From Ipomoea triloba (Eukaryota; Streptophyta; Magnoliopsida; Solanales; Convolvulaceae), in the NCBI RefSeq assembly GCF_003576645.1, contig NC_044931.1:14136785-14200784 (forward strand): DNA of 64,000 bases. Reading direction: 5' to 3'. Both the position numbers and the translations under genes were made by a program. The stretch's first letter is position 1, and each line of letters begins with the position of its first letter. Below the pieces are notes generated by a model, which saw nothing but the letters and a program-made list of their open reading frames with translations, did not search any database and was not told the DNA's origin. Positions 44,307 to 59,500 of this stretch are shown here, piece after piece.

Positions 44307-44426
44307 GGGGATGCAACACGAGGACTTCCCAGGGGGTCACCCATCCTAGTACTACTCTCGCCCAAACACGCTTGACTTCGGAGTTCTGATGGGATCCGGT
44401 GCATTAGTGCTGGTATGATCGCATCC
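44307..44426 (-). rRNA. 5S rRNA gene, variant (T53C, A box edge)
   Basis: This is the last variant before the second homogeneous block. It is full length, with T53C and CCCAAACAC on the plus strand. Confidence 0.95.
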
Positions 44427-44560
44427 GTCACGTACTGCGCGCAAAATGTACTTGACCCTCTCTCTCCGCGCAACTTCTCTCGCTTAGCGGTTTAGCGGTT
44501 TAAAAGGATAGTACCCTTAGCGAGCGGTCCAGCGGTTTAAAAGAAAGATTAAAAAGAGGG

Positions 44561-47500
44561 TGGGGGATGCAACACGAGGACTTCCCAGGGGGTCACCCAT
44601 CCTAGTACTACTCTCGCCCAAGCACGCTTAACTTCGGAGTTCTGATGGGATCCGGTGCATTAGTGCTGGTATGATCGCATCCGTCACGTACTGCGCGCAA
44701 AATGTACTTGACCCTCTCTCTCCGCGCAACTTCTCTCGCTTAGCGGTTTAGCGGTTTAAAAGGATAGTACCCTTAGCGAGCGGTCCAGCGGTTTAAAAGA
44801 AAGATTAAAAAGAGGGTGGGGGATGCAACACGAGGACTTCCCAGGGGGTCACCCATCCTAGTACTACTCTCGCCCAAGCACGCTTAACTTCGGAGTTCTG
44901 ATGGGATCCGGTGCATTAGTGCTGGTATGATCGCATCCGTCACGTACTGCGCGCAAAATGTACTTGACCCTCTCTCTCCGCGCAACTTCTCTCGCTTAGC
45001 GGTTTAGCGGTTTAAAAGGATAGTACCCTTAGCGAGCGGTCCAGCGGTTTAAAAGAAAGATTAAAAAGAGGGTGGGGGATGCAACACGAGGACTTCCCAG
45101 GGGGTCACCCATCCTAGTACTACTCTCGCCCAAGCACGCTTAACTTCGGAGTTCTGATGGGATCCGGTGCATTAGTGCTGGTATGATCGCATCCGTCACG
45201 TACTGCGCGCAAAATGTACTTGACCCTCTCTCTCCGCGCAACTTCTCTCGCTTAGCGGTTTAGCGGTTTAAAAGGATAGTACCCTTAGCGAGCGGTCCAG
45301 CGGTTTAAAAGAAAGATTAAAAAGAGGGTGGGGGATGCAACACGAGGACTTCCCAGGGGGTCACCCATCCTAGTACTACTCTCGCCCAAGCACGCTTAAC
45401 TTCGGAGTTCTGATGGGATCCGGTGCATTAGTGCTGGTATGATCGCATCCGTCACGTACTGCGCGCAAAATGTACTTGACCCTCTCTCTCCGCGCAACTT
45501 CTCTCGCTTAGCGGTTTAGCGGTTTAAAAGGATAGTACCCTTAGCGAGCGGTCCAGCGGTTTAAAAGAAAGATTAAAAAGAGGGTGGGGGATGCAACACG
45601 AGGACTTCCCAGGGGGTCACCCATCCTAGTACTACTCTCGCCCAAGCACGCTTAACTTCGGAGTTCTGATGGGATCCGGTGCATTAGTGCTGGTATGATC
45701 GCATCCGTCACGTACTGCGCGCAAAATGTACTTGACCCTCTCTCTCCGCGCAACTTCTCTCGCTTAGCGGTTTAGCGGTTTAAAAGGATAGTACCCTTAG
45801 CGAGCGGTCCAGCGGTTTAAAAGAAAGATTAAAAAGAGGGTGGGGGATGCAACACGAGGACTTCCCAGGGGGTCACCCATCCTAGTACTACTCTCGCCCA
45901 AGCACGCTTAACTTCGGAGTTCTGATGGGATCCGGTGCATTAGTGCTGGTATGATCGCATCCGTCACGTACTGCGCGCAAAATGTACTTGACCCTCTCTC
46001 TCCGCGCAACTTCTCTCGCTTAGCGGTTTAGCGGTTTAAAAGGATAGTACCCTTAGCGAGCGGTCCAGCGGTTTAAAAGAAAGATTAAAAAGAGGGTGGG
46101 GGATGCAACACGAGGACTTCCCAGGGGGTCACCCATCCTAGTACTACTCTCGCCCAAGCACGCTTAACTTCGGAGTTCTGATGGGATCCGGTGCATTAGT
46201 GCTGGTATGATCGCATCCGTCACGTACTGCGCGCAAAATGTACTTGACCCTCTCTCTCCGCGCAACTTCTCTCGCTTAGCGGTTTAGCGGTTTAAAAGGA
46301 TAGTACCCTTAGCGAGCGGTCCAGCGGTTTAAAAGAAAGATTAAAAAGAGGGTGGGGGATGCAACACGAGGACTTCCCAGGGGGTCACCCATCCTAGTAC
46401 TACTCTCGCCCAAGCACGCTTAACTTCGGAGTTCTGATGGGATCCGGTGCATTAGTGCTGGTATGATCGCATCCGTCACGTACTGCGCGCAAAATGTACT
46501 TGACCCTCTCTCTCCGCGCAACTTCTCTCGCTTAGCGGTTTAGCGGTTTAAAAGGATAGTACCCTTAGCGAGCGGTCCAGCGGTTTAAAAGAAAGATTAA
46601 AAAGAGGGTGGGGGATGCAACACGAGGACTTCCCAGGGGGTCACCCATCCTAGTACTACTCTCGCCCAAGCACGCTTAACTTCGGAGTTCTGATGGGATC
46701 CGGTGCATTAGTGCTGGTATGATCGCATCCGTCACGTACTGCGCGCAAAATGTACTTGACCCTCTCTCTCCGCGCAACTTCTCTCGCTTAGCGGTTTAGC
46801 GGTTTAAAAGGATAGTACCCTTAGCGAGCGGTCCAGCGGTTTAAAAGAAAGATTAAAAAGAGGGTGGGGGATGCAACACGAGGACTTCCCAGGGGGTCAC
46901 CCATCCTAGTACTACTCTCGCCCAAGCACGCTTAACTTCGGAGTTCTGATGGGATCCGGTGCATTAGTGCTGGTATGATCGCATCCGTCACGTACTGCGC
47001 GCAAAATGTACTTGACCCTCTCTCTCCGCGCAACTTCTCTCGCTTAGCGGTTTAGCGGTTTAAAAGGATAGTACCCTTAGCGAGCGGTCCAGCGGTTTAA
47101 AAGAAAGATTAAAAAGAGGGTGGGGGATGCAACACGAGGACTTCCCAGGGGGTCACCCATCCTAGTACTACTCTCGCCCAAGCACGCTTAACTTCGGAGT
47201 TCTGATGGGATCCGGTGCATTAGTGCTGGTATGATCGCATCCGTCACGTACTGCGCGCAAAATGTACTTGACCCTCTCTCTCCGCGCAACTTCTCTCGCT
47301 TAGCGGTTTAGCGGTTTAAAAGGATAGTACCCTTAGCGAGCGGTCCAGCGGTTTAAAAGAAAGATTAAAAAGAGGGTGGGGGATGCAACACGAGGACTTC
47401 CCAGGGGGTCACCCATCCTAGTACTACTCTCGCCCAAGCACGCTTAACTTCGGAGTTCTGATGGGATCCGGTGCATTAGTGCTGGTATGATCGCATCCGT

Positions 47501-50500
47501 CACGTACTGCGCGCAAAATGTACTTGACCCTCTCTCTCCGCGCAACTTCTCTCGCTTAGCGGTTTAGCGGTTTAAAAGGATAGTACCCTTAGCGAGCGGT
47601 CCAGCGGTTTAAAAGAAAGATTAAAAAGAGGGTGGGGGATGCAACACGAGGACTTCCCAGGGGGTCACCCATCCTAGTACTACTCTCGCCCAAGCACGCT
47701 TAACTTCGGAGTTCTGATGGGATCCGGTGCATTAGTGCTGGTATGATCGCATCCGTCACGTACTGCGCGCAAAATGTACTTGACCCTCTCTCTCCGCGCA
47801 ACTTCTCTCGCTTAGCGGTTTAGCGGTTTAAAAGGATAGTACCCTTAGCGAGCGGTCCAGCGGTTTAAAAGAAAGATTAAAAAGAGGGTGGGGGATGCAA
47901 CACGAGGACTTCCCAGGGGGTCACCCATCCTAGTACTACTCTCGCCCAAGCACGCTTAACTTCGGAGTTCTGATGGGATCCGGTGCATTAGTGCTGGTAT
48001 GATCGCATCCGTCACGTACTGCGCGCAAAATGTACTTGACCCTCTCTCTCCGCGCAACTTCTCTCGCTTAGCGGTTTAGCGGTTTAAAAGGATAGTACCC
48101 TTAGCGAGCGGTCCAGCGGTTTAAAAGAAAGATTAAAAAGAGGGTGGGGGATGCAACACGAGGACTTCCCAGGGGGTCACCCATCCTAGTACTACTCTCG
48201 CCCAAGCACGCTTAACTTCGGAGTTCTGATGGGATCCGGTGCATTAGTGCTGGTATGATCGCATCCGTCACGTACTGCGCGCAAAATGTACTTGACCCTC
48301 TCTCTCCGCGCAACTTCTCTCGCTTAGCGGTTTAGCGGTTTAAAAGGATAGTACCCTTAGCGAGCGGTCCAGCGGTTTAAAAGAAAGATTAAAAAGAGGG
48401 TGGGGGATGCAACACGAGGACTTCCCAGGGGGTCACCCATCCTAGTACTACTCTCGCCCAAGCACGCTTAACTTCGGAGTTCTGATGGGATCCGGTGCAT
48501 TAGTGCTGGTATGATCGCATCCGTCACGTACTGCGCGCAAAATGTACTTGACCCTCTCTCTCCGCGCAACTTCTCTCGCTTAGCGGTTTAGCGGTTTAAA
48601 AGGATAGTACCCTTAGCGAGCGGTCCAGCGGTTTAAAAGAAAGATTAAAAAGAGGGTGGGGGATGCAACACGAGGACTTCCCAGGGGGTCACCCATCCTA
48701 GTACTACTCTCGCCCAAGCACGCTTAACTTCGGAGTTCTGATGGGATCCGGTGCATTAGTGCTGGTATGATCGCATCCGTCACGTACTGCGCGCAAAATG
48801 TACTTGACCCTCTCTCTCCGCGCAACTTCTCTCGCTTAGCGGTTTAGCGGTTTAAAAGGATAGTACCCTTAGCGAGCGGTCCAGCGGTTTAAAAGAAAGA
48901 TTAAAAAGAGGGTGGGGGATGCAACACGAGGACTTCCCAGGGGGTCACCCATCCTAGTACTACTCTCGCCCAAGCACGCTTAACTTCGGAGTTCTGATGG
49001 GATCCGGTGCATTAGTGCTGGTATGATCGCATCCGTCACGTACTGCGCGCAAAATGTACTTGACCCTCTCTCTCCGCGCAACTTCTCTCGCTTAGCGGTT
49101 TAGCGGTTTAAAAGGATAGTACCCTTAGCGAGCGGTCCAGCGGTTTAAAAGAAAGATTAAAAAGAGGGTGGGGGATGCAACACGAGGACTTCCCAGGGGG
49201 TCACCCATCCTAGTACTACTCTCGCCCAAGCACGCTTAACTTCGGAGTTCTGATGGGATCCGGTGCATTAGTGCTGGTATGATCGCATCCGTCACGTACT
49301 GCGCGCAAAATGTACTTGACCCTCTCTCTCCGCGCAACTTCTCTCGCTTAGCGGTTTAGCGGTTTAAAAGGATAGTACCCTTAGCGAGCGGTCCAGCGGT
49401 TTAAAAGAAAGATTAAAAAGAGGGTGGGGGATGCAACACGAGGACTTCCCAGGGGGTCACCCATCCTAGTACTACTCTCGCCCAAGCACGCTTAACTTCG
49501 GAGTTCTGATGGGATCCGGTGCATTAGTGCTGGTATGATCGCATCCGTCACGTACTGCGCGCAAAATGTACTTGACCCTCTCTCTCCGCGCAACTTCTCT
49601 CGCTTAGCGGTTTAGCGGTTTAAAAGGATAGTACCCTTAGCGAGCGGTCCAGCGGTTTAAAAGAAAGATTAAAAAGAGGGTGGGGGATGCAACACGAGGA
49701 CTTCCCAGGGGGTCACCCATCCTAGTACTACTCTCGCCCAAGCACGCTTAACTTCGGAGTTCTGATGGGATCCGGTGCATTAGTGCTGGTATGATCGCAT
49801 CCGTCACGTACTGCGCGCAAAATGTACTTGACCCTCTCTCTCCGCGCAACTTCTCTCGCTTAGCGGTTTAGCGGTTTAAAAGGATAGTACCCTTAGCGAG
49901 CGGTCCAGCGGTTTAAAAGAAAGATTAAAAAGAGGGTGGGGGATGCAACACGAGGACTTCCCAGGGGGTCACCCATCCTAGTACTACTCTCGCCCAAGCA
50001 CGCTTAACTTCGGAGTTCTGATGGGATCCGGTGCATTAGTGCTGGTATGATCGCATCCGTCACGTACTGCGCGCAAAATGTACTTGACCCTCTCTCTCCG
50101 CGCAACTTCTCTCGCTTAGCGGTTTAGCGGTTTAAAAGGATAGTACCCTTAGCGAGCGGTCCAGCGGTTTAAAAGAAAGATTAAAAAGAGGGTGGGGGAT
50201 GCAACACGAGGACTTCCCAGGGGGTCACCCATCCTAGTACTACTCTCGCCCAAGCACGCTTAACTTCGGAGTTCTGATGGGATCCGGTGCATTAGTGCTG
50301 GTATGATCGCATCCGTCACGTACTGCGCGCAAAATGTACTTGACCCTCTCTCTCCGCGCAACTTCTCTCGCTTAGCGGTTTAGCGGTTTAAAAGGATAGT
50401 ACCCTTAGCGAGCGGTCCAGCGGTTTAAAAGAAAGATTAAAAAGAGGGTGGGGGATGCAACACGAGGACTTCCCAGGGGGTCACCCATCCTAGTACTACT

Positions 50501-53500
50501 CTCGCCCAAGCACGCTTAACTTCGGAGTTCTGATGGGATCCGGTGCATTAGTGCTGGTATGATCGCATCCGTCACGTACTGCGCGCAAAATGTACTTGAC
50601 CCTCTCTCTCCGCGCAACTTCTCTCGCTTAGCGGTTTAGCGGTTTAAAAGGATAGTACCCTTAGCGAGCGGTCCAGCGGTTTAAAAGAAAGATTAAAAAG
50701 AGGGTGGGGGATGCAACACGAGGACTTCCCAGGGGGTCACCCATCCTAGTACTACTCTCGCCCAAGCACGCTTAACTTCGGAGTTCTGATGGGATCCGGT
50801 GCATTAGTGCTGGTATGATCGCATCCGTCACGTACTGCGCGCAAAATGTACTTGACCCTCTCTCTCCGCGCAACTTCTCTCGCTTAGCGGTTTAGCGGTT
50901 TAAAAGGATAGTACCCTTAGCGAGCGGTCCAGCGGTTTAAAAGAAAGATTAAAAAGAGGGTGGGGGATGCAACACGAGGACTTCCCAGGGGGTCACCCAT
51001 CCTAGTACTACTCTCGCCCAAGCACGCTTAACTTCGGAGTTCTGATGGGATCCGGTGCATTAGTGCTGGTATGATCGCATCCGTCACGTACTGCGCGCAA
51101 AATGTACTTGACCCTCTCTCTCCGCGCAACTTCTCTCGCTTAGCGGTTTAGCGGTTTAAAAGGATAGTACCCTTAGCGAGCGGTCCAGCGGTTTAAAAGA
51201 AAGATTAAAAAGAGGGTGGGGGATGCAACACGAGGACTTCCCAGGGGGTCACCCATCCTAGTACTACTCTCGCCCAAGCACGCTTAACTTCGGAGTTCTG
51301 ATGGGATCCGGTGCATTAGTGCTGGTATGATCGCATCCGTCACGTACTGCGCGCAAAATGTACTTGACCCTCTCTCTCCGCGCAACTTCTCTCGCTTAGC
51401 GGTTTAGCGGTTTAAAAGGATAGTACCCTTAGCGAGCGGTCCAGCGGTTTAAAAGAAAGATTAAAAAGAGGGTGGGGGATGCAACACGAGGACTTCCCAG
51501 GGGGTCACCCATCCTAGTACTACTCTCGCCCAAGCACGCTTAACTTCGGAGTTCTGATGGGATCCGGTGCATTAGTGCTGGTATGATCGCATCCGTCACG
51601 TACTGCGCGCAAAATGTACTTGACCCTCTCTCTCCGCGCAACTTCTCTCGCTTAGCGGTTTAGCGGTTTAAAAGGATAGTACCCTTAGCGAGCGGTCCAG
51701 CGGTTTAAAAGAAAGATTAAAAAGAGGGTGGGGGATGCAACACGAGGACTTCCCAGGGGGTCACCCATCCTAGTACTACTCTCGCCCAAGCACGCTTAAC
51801 TTCGGAGTTCTGATGGGATCCGGTGCATTAGTGCTGGTATGATCGCATCCGTCACGTACTGCGCGCAAAATGTACTTGACCCTCTCTCTCCGCGCAACTT
51901 CTCTCGCTTAGCGGTTTAGCGGTTTAAAAGGATAGTACCCTTAGCGAGCGGTCCAGCGGTTTAAAAGAAAGATTAAAAAGAGGGTGGGGGATGCAACACG
52001 AGGACTTCCCAGGGGGTCACCCATCCTAGTACTACTCTCGCCCAAGCACGCTTAACTTCGGAGTTCTGATGGGATCCGGTGCATTAGTGCTGGTATGATC
52101 GCATCCGTCACGTACTGCGCGCAAAATGTACTTGACCCTCTCTCTCCGCGCAACTTCTCTCGCTTAGCGGTTTAGCGGTTTAAAAGGATAGTACCCTTAG
52201 CGAGCGGTCCAGCGGTTTAAAAGAAAGATTAAAAAGAGGGTGGGGGATGCAACACGAGGACTTCCCAGGGGGTCACCCATCCTAGTACTACTCTCGCCCA
52301 AGCACGCTTAACTTCGGAGTTCTGATGGGATCCGGTGCATTAGTGCTGGTATGATCGCATCCGTCACGTACTGCGCGCAAAATGTACTTGACCCTCTCTC
52401 TCCGCGCAACTTCTCTCGCTTAGCGGTTTAGCGGTTTAAAAGGATAGTACCCTTAGCGAGCGGTCCAGCGGTTTAAAAGAAAGATTAAAAAGAGGGTGGG
52501 GGATGCAACACGAGGACTTCCCAGGGGGTCACCCATCCTAGTACTACTCTCGCCCAAGCACGCTTAACTTCGGAGTTCTGATGGGATCCGGTGCATTAGT
52601 GCTGGTATGATCGCATCCGTCACGTACTGCGCGCAAAATGTACTTGACCCTCTCTCTCCGCGCAACTTCTCTCGCTTAGCGGTTTAGCGGTTTAAAAGGA
52701 TAGTACCCTTAGCGAGCGGTCCAGCGGTTTAAAAGAAAGATTAAAAAGAGGGTGGGGGATGCAACACGAGGACTTCCCAGGGGGTCACCCATCCTAGTAC
52801 TACTCTCGCCCAAGCACGCTTAACTTCGGAGTTCTGATGGGATCCGGTGCATTAGTGCTGGTATGATCGCATCCGTCACGTACTGCGCGCAAAATGTACT
52901 TGACCCTCTCTCTCCGCGCAACTTCTCTCGCTTAGCGGTTTAGCGGTTTAAAAGGATAGTACCCTTAGCGAGCGGTCCAGCGGTTTAAAAGAAAGATTAA
53001 AAAGAGGGTGGGGGATGCAACACGAGGACTTCCCAGGGGGTCACCCATCCTAGTACTACTCTCGCCCAAGCACGCTTAACTTCGGAGTTCTGATGGGATC
53101 CGGTGCATTAGTGCTGGTATGATCGCATCCGTCACGTACTGCGCGCAAAATGTACTTGACCCTCTCTCTCCGCGCAACTTCTCTCGCTTAGCGGTTTAGC
53201 GGTTTAAAAGGATAGTACCCTTAGCGAGCGGTCCAGCGGTTTAAAAGAAAGATTAAAAAGAGGGTGGGGGATGCAACACGAGGACTTCCCAGGGGGTCAC
53301 CCATCCTAGTACTACTCTCGCCCAAGCACGCTTAACTTCGGAGTTCTGATGGGATCCGGTGCATTAGTGCTGGTATGATCGCATCCGTCACGTACTGCGC
53401 GCAAAATGTACTTGACCCTCTCTCTCCGCGCAACTTCTCTCGCTTAGCGGTTTAGCGGTTTAAAAGGATAGTACCCTTAGCGAGCGGTCCAGCGGTTTAA

Positions 53501-56500
53501 AAGAAAGATTAAAAAGAGGGTGGGGGATGCAACACGAGGACTTCCCAGGGGGTCACCCATCCTAGTACTACTCTCGCCCAAGCACGCTTAACTTCGGAGT
53601 TCTGATGGGATCCGGTGCATTAGTGCTGGTATGATCGCATCCGTCACGTACTGCGCGCAAAATGTACTTGACCCTCTCTCTCCGCGCAACTTCTCTCGCT
53701 TAGCGGTTTAGCGGTTTAAAAGGATAGTACCCTTAGCGAGCGGTCCAGCGGTTTAAAAGAAAGATTAAAAAGAGGGTGGGGGATGCAACACGAGGACTTC
53801 CCAGGGGGTCACCCATCCTAGTACTACTCTCGCCCAAGCACGCTTAACTTCGGAGTTCTGATGGGATCCGGTGCATTAGTGCTGGTATGATCGCATCCGT
53901 CACGTACTGCGCGCAAAATGTACTTGACCCTCTCTCTCCGCGCAACTTCTCTCGCTTAGCGGTTTAGCGGTTTAAAAGGATAGTACCCTTAGCGAGCGGT
54001 CCAGCGGTTTAAAAGAAAGATTAAAAAGAGGGTGGGGGATGCAACACGAGGACTTCCCAGGGGGTCACCCATCCTAGTACTACTCTCGCCCAAGCACGCT
54101 TAACTTCGGAGTTCTGATGGGATCCGGTGCATTAGTGCTGGTATGATCGCATCCGTCACGTACTGCGCGCAAAATGTACTTGACCCTCTCTCTCCGCGCA
54201 ACTTCTCTCGCTTAGCGGTTTAGCGGTTTAAAAGGATAGTACCCTTAGCGAGCGGTCCAGCGGTTTAAAAGAAAGATTAAAAAGAGGGTGGGGGATGCAA
54301 CACGAGGACTTCCCAGGGGGTCACCCATCCTAGTACTACTCTCGCCCAAGCACGCTTAACTTCGGAGTTCTGATGGGATCCGGTGCATTAGTGCTGGTAT
54401 GATCGCATCCGTCACGTACTGCGCGCAAAATGTACTTGACCCTCTCTCTCCGCGCAACTTCTCTCGCTTAGCGGTTTAGCGGTTTAAAAGGATAGTACCC
54501 TTAGCGAGCGGTCCAGCGGTTTAAAAGAAAGATTAAAAAGAGGGTGGGGGATGCAACACGAGGACTTCCCAGGGGGTCACCCATCCTAGTACTACTCTCG
54601 CCCAAGCACGCTTAACTTCGGAGTTCTGATGGGATCCGGTGCATTAGTGCTGGTATGATCGCATCCGTCACGTACTGCGCGCAAAATGTACTTGACCCTC
54701 TCTCTCCGCGCAACTTCTCTCGCTTAGCGGTTTAGCGGTTTAAAAGGATAGTACCCTTAGCGAGCGGTCCAGCGGTTTAAAAGAAAGATTAAAAAGAGGG
54801 TGGGGGATGCAACACGAGGACTTCCCAGGGGGTCACCCATCCTAGTACTACTCTCGCCCAAGCACGCTTAACTTCGGAGTTCTGATGGGATCCGGTGCAT
54901 TAGTGCTGGTATGATCGCATCCGTCACGTACTGCGCGCAAAATGTACTTGACCCTCTCTCTCCGCGCAACTTCTCTCGCTTAGCGGTTTAGCGGTTTAAA
55001 AGGATAGTACCCTTAGCGAGCGGTCCAGCGGTTTAAAAGAAAGATTAAAAAGAGGGTGGGGGATGCAACACGAGGACTTCCCAGGGGGTCACCCATCCTA
55101 GTACTACTCTCGCCCAAGCACGCTTAACTTCGGAGTTCTGATGGGATCCGGTGCATTAGTGCTGGTATGATCGCATCCGTCACGTACTGCGCGCAAAATG
55201 TACTTGACCCTCTCTCTCCGCGCAACTTCTCTCGCTTAGCGGTTTAGCGGTTTAAAAGGATAGTACCCTTAGCGAGCGGTCCAGCGGTTTAAAAGAAAGA
55301 TTAAAAAGAGGGTGGGGGATGCAACACGAGGACTTCCCAGGGGGTCACCCATCCTAGTACTACTCTCGCCCAAGCACGCTTAACTTCGGAGTTCTGATGG
55401 GATCCGGTGCATTAGTGCTGGTATGATCGCATCCGTCACGTACTGCGCGCAAAATGTACTTGACCCTCTCTCTCCGCGCAACTTCTCTCGCTTAGCGGTT
55501 TAGCGGTTTAAAAGGATAGTACCCTTAGCGAGCGGTCCAGCGGTTTAAAAGAAAGATTAAAAAGAGGGTGGGGGATGCAACACGAGGACTTCCCAGGGGG
55601 TCACCCATCCTAGTACTACTCTCGCCCAAGCACGCTTAACTTCGGAGTTCTGATGGGATCCGGTGCATTAGTGCTGGTATGATCGCATCCGTCACGTACT
55701 GCGCGCAAAATGTACTTGACCCTCTCTCTCCGCGCAACTTCTCTCGCTTAGCGGTTTAGCGGTTTAAAAGGATAGTACCCTTAGCGAGCGGTCCAGCGGT
55801 TTAAAAGAAAGATTAAAAAGAGGGTGGGGGATGCAACACGAGGACTTCCCAGGGGGTCACCCATCCTAGTACTACTCTCGCCCAAGCACGCTTAACTTCG
55901 GAGTTCTGATGGGATCCGGTGCATTAGTGCTGGTATGATCGCATCCGTCACGTACTGCGCGCAAAATGTACTTGACCCTCTCTCTCCGCGCAACTTCTCT
56001 CGCTTAGCGGTTTAGCGGTTTAAAAGGATAGTACCCTTAGCGAGCGGTCCAGCGGTTTAAAAGAAAGATTAAAAAGAGGGTGGGGGATGCAACACGAGGA
56101 CTTCCCAGGGGGTCACCCATCCTAGTACTACTCTCGCCCAAGCACGCTTAACTTCGGAGTTCTGATGGGATCCGGTGCATTAGTGCTGGTATGATCGCAT
56201 CCGTCACGTACTGCGCGCAAAATGTACTTGACCCTCTCTCTCCGCGCAACTTCTCTCGCTTAGCGGTTTAGCGGTTTAAAAGGATAGTACCCTTAGCGAG
56301 CGGTCCAGCGGTTTAAAAGAAAGATTAAAAAGAGGGTGGGGGATGCAACACGAGGACTTCCCAGGGGGTCACCCATCCTAGTACTACTCTCGCCCAAGCA
56401 CGCTTAACTTCGGAGTTCTGATGGGATCCGGTGCATTAGTGCTGGTATGATCGCATCCGTCACGTACTGCGCGCAAAATGTACTTGACCCTCTCTCTCCG

Positions 56501-59500
56501 CGCAACTTCTCTCGCTTAGCGGTTTAGCGGTTTAAAAGGATAGTACCCTTAGCGAGCGGTCCAGCGGTTTAAAAGAAAGATTAAAAAGAGGGTGGGGGAT
56601 GCAACACGAGGACTTCCCAGGGGGTCACCCATCCTAGTACTACTCTCGCCCAAGCACGCTTAACTTCGGAGTTCTGATGGGATCCGGTGCATTAGTGCTG
56701 GTATGATCGCATCCGTCACGTACTGCGCGCAAAATGTACTTGACCCTCTCTCTCCGCGCAACTTCTCTCGCTTAGCGGTTTAGCGGTTTAAAAGGATAGT
56801 ACCCTTAGCGAGCGGTCCAGCGGTTTAAAAGAAAGATTAAAAAGAGGGTGGGGGATGCAACACGAGGACTTCCCAGGGGGTCACCCATCCTAGTACTACT
56901 CTCGCCCAAGCACGCTTAACTTCGGAGTTCTGATGGGATCCGGTGCATTAGTGCTGGTATGATCGCATCCGTCACGTACTGCGCGCAAAATGTACTTGAC
57001 CCTCTCTCTCCGCGCAACTTCTCTCGCTTAGCGGTTTAGCGGTTTAAAAGGATAGTACCCTTAGCGAGCGGTCCAGCGGTTTAAAAGAAAGATTAAAAAG
57101 AGGGTGGGGGATGCAACACGAGGACTTCCCAGGGGGTCACCCATCCTAGTACTACTCTCGCCCAAGCACGCTTAACTTCGGAGTTCTGATGGGATCCGGT
57201 GCATTAGTGCTGGTATGATCGCATCCGTCACGTACTGCGCGCAAAATGTACTTGACCCTCTCTCTCCGCGCAACTTCTCTCGCTTAGCGGTTTAGCGGTT
57301 TAAAAGGATAGTACCCTTAGCGAGCGGTCCAGCGGTTTAAAAGAAAGATTAAAAAGAGGGTGGGGGATGCAACACGAGGACTTCCCAGGGGGTCACCCAT
57401 CCTAGTACTACTCTCGCCCAAGCACGCTTAACTTCGGAGTTCTGATGGGATCCGGTGCATTAGTGCTGGTATGATCGCATCCGTCACGTACTGCGCGCAA
57501 AATGTACTTGACCCTCTCTCTCCGCGCAACTTCTCTCGCTTAGCGGTTTAGCGGTTTAAAAGGATAGTACCCTTAGCGAGCGGTCCAGCGGTTTAAAAGA
57601 AAGATTAAAAAGAGGGTGGGGGATGCAACACGAGGACTTCCCAGGGGGTCACCCATCCTAGTACTACTCTCGCCCAAGCACGCTTAACTTCGGAGTTCTG
57701 ATGGGATCCGGTGCATTAGTGCTGGTATGATCGCATCCGTCACGTACTGCGCGCAAAATGTACTTGACCCTCTCTCTCCGCGCAACTTCTCTCGCTTAGC
57801 GGTTTAGCGGTTTAAAAGGATAGTACCCTTAGCGAGCGGTCCAGCGGTTTAAAAGAAAGATTAAAAAGAGGGTGGGGGATGCAACACGAGGACTTCCCAG
57901 GGGGTCACCCATCCTAGTACTACTCTCGCCCAAGCACGCTTAACTTCGGAGTTCTGATGGGATCCGGTGCATTAGTGCTGGTATGATCGCATCCGTCACG
58001 TACTGCGCGCAAAATGTACTTGACCCTCTCTCTCCGCGCAACTTCTCTCGCTTAGCGGTTTAGCGGTTTAAAAGGATAGTACCCTTAGCGAGCGGTCCAG
58101 CGGTTTAAAAGAAAGATTAAAAAGAGGGTGGGGGATGCAACACGAGGACTTCCCAGGGGGTCACCCATCCTAGTACTACTCTCGCCCAAGCACGCTTAAC
58201 TTCGGAGTTCTGATGGGATCCGGTGCATTAGTGCTGGTATGATCGCATCCGTCACGTACTGCGCGCAAAATGTACTTGACCCTCTCTCTCCGCGCAACTT
58301 CTCTCGCTTAGCGGTTTAGCGGTTTAAAAGGATAGTACCCTTAGCGAGCGGTCCAGCGGTTTAAAAGAAAGATTAAAAAGAGGGTGGGGGATGCAACACG
58401 AGGACTTCCCAGGGGGTCACCCATCCTAGTACTACTCTCGCCCAAGCACGCTTAACTTCGGAGTTCTGATGGGATCCGGTGCATTAGTGCTGGTATGATC
58501 GCATCCGTCACGTACTGCGCGCAAAATGTACTTGACCCTCTCTCTCCGCGCAACTTCTCTCGCTTAGCGGTTTAGCGGTTTAAAAGGATAGTACCCTTAG
58601 CGAGCGGTCCAGCGGTTTAAAAGAAAGATTAAAAAGAGGGTGGGGGATGCAACACGAGGACTTCCCAGGGGGTCACCCATCCTAGTACTACTCTCGCCCA
58701 AGCACGCTTAACTTCGGAGTTCTGATGGGATCCGGTGCATTAGTGCTGGTATGATCGCATCCGTCACGTACTGCGCGCAAAATGTACTTGACCCTCTCTC
58801 TCCGCGCAACTTCTCTCGCTTAGCGGTTTAGCGGTTTAAAAGGATAGTACCCTTAGCGAGCGGTCCAGCGGTTTAAAAGAAAGATTAAAAAGAGGGTGGG
58901 GGATGCAACACGAGGACTTCCCAGGGGGTCACCCATCCTAGTACTACTCTCGCCCAAGCACGCTTAACTTCGGAGTTCTGATGGGATCCGGTGCATTAGT
59001 GCTGGTATGATCGCATCCGTCACGTACTGCGCGCAAAATGTACTTGACCCTCTCTCTCCGCGCAACTTCTCTCGCTTAGCGGTTTAGCGGTTTAAAAGGA
59101 TAGTACCCTTAGCGAGCGGTCCAGCGGTTTAAAAGAAAGATTAAAAAGAGGGTGGGGGATGCAACACGAGGACTTCCCAGGGGGTCACCCATCCTAGTAC
59201 TACTCTCGCCCAAGCACGCTTAACTTCGGAGTTCTGATGGGATCCGGTGCATTAGTGCTGGTATGATCGCATCCGTCACGTACTGCGCGCAAAATGTACT
59301 TGACCCTCTCTCTCCGCGCAACTTCTCTCGCTTAGCGGTTTAGCGGTTTAAAAGGATAGTACCCTTAGCGAGCGGTCCAGCGGTTTAAAAGAAAGATTAA
59401 AAAGAGGGTGGGGGATGCAACACGAGGACTTCCCAGGGGGTCACCCATCCTAGTACTACTCTCGCCCAAGCACGCTTAACTTCGGAGTTCTGATGGGATC

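Noticed and set aside
9222..44473. Many minus-strand 70-codon open frames starting MRGERGSSTFC
   Set aside because: They are antisense-free reading frames across the 5S gene and spacer, open only where T53 is changed. They repeat with the 5S unit and match no protein family.
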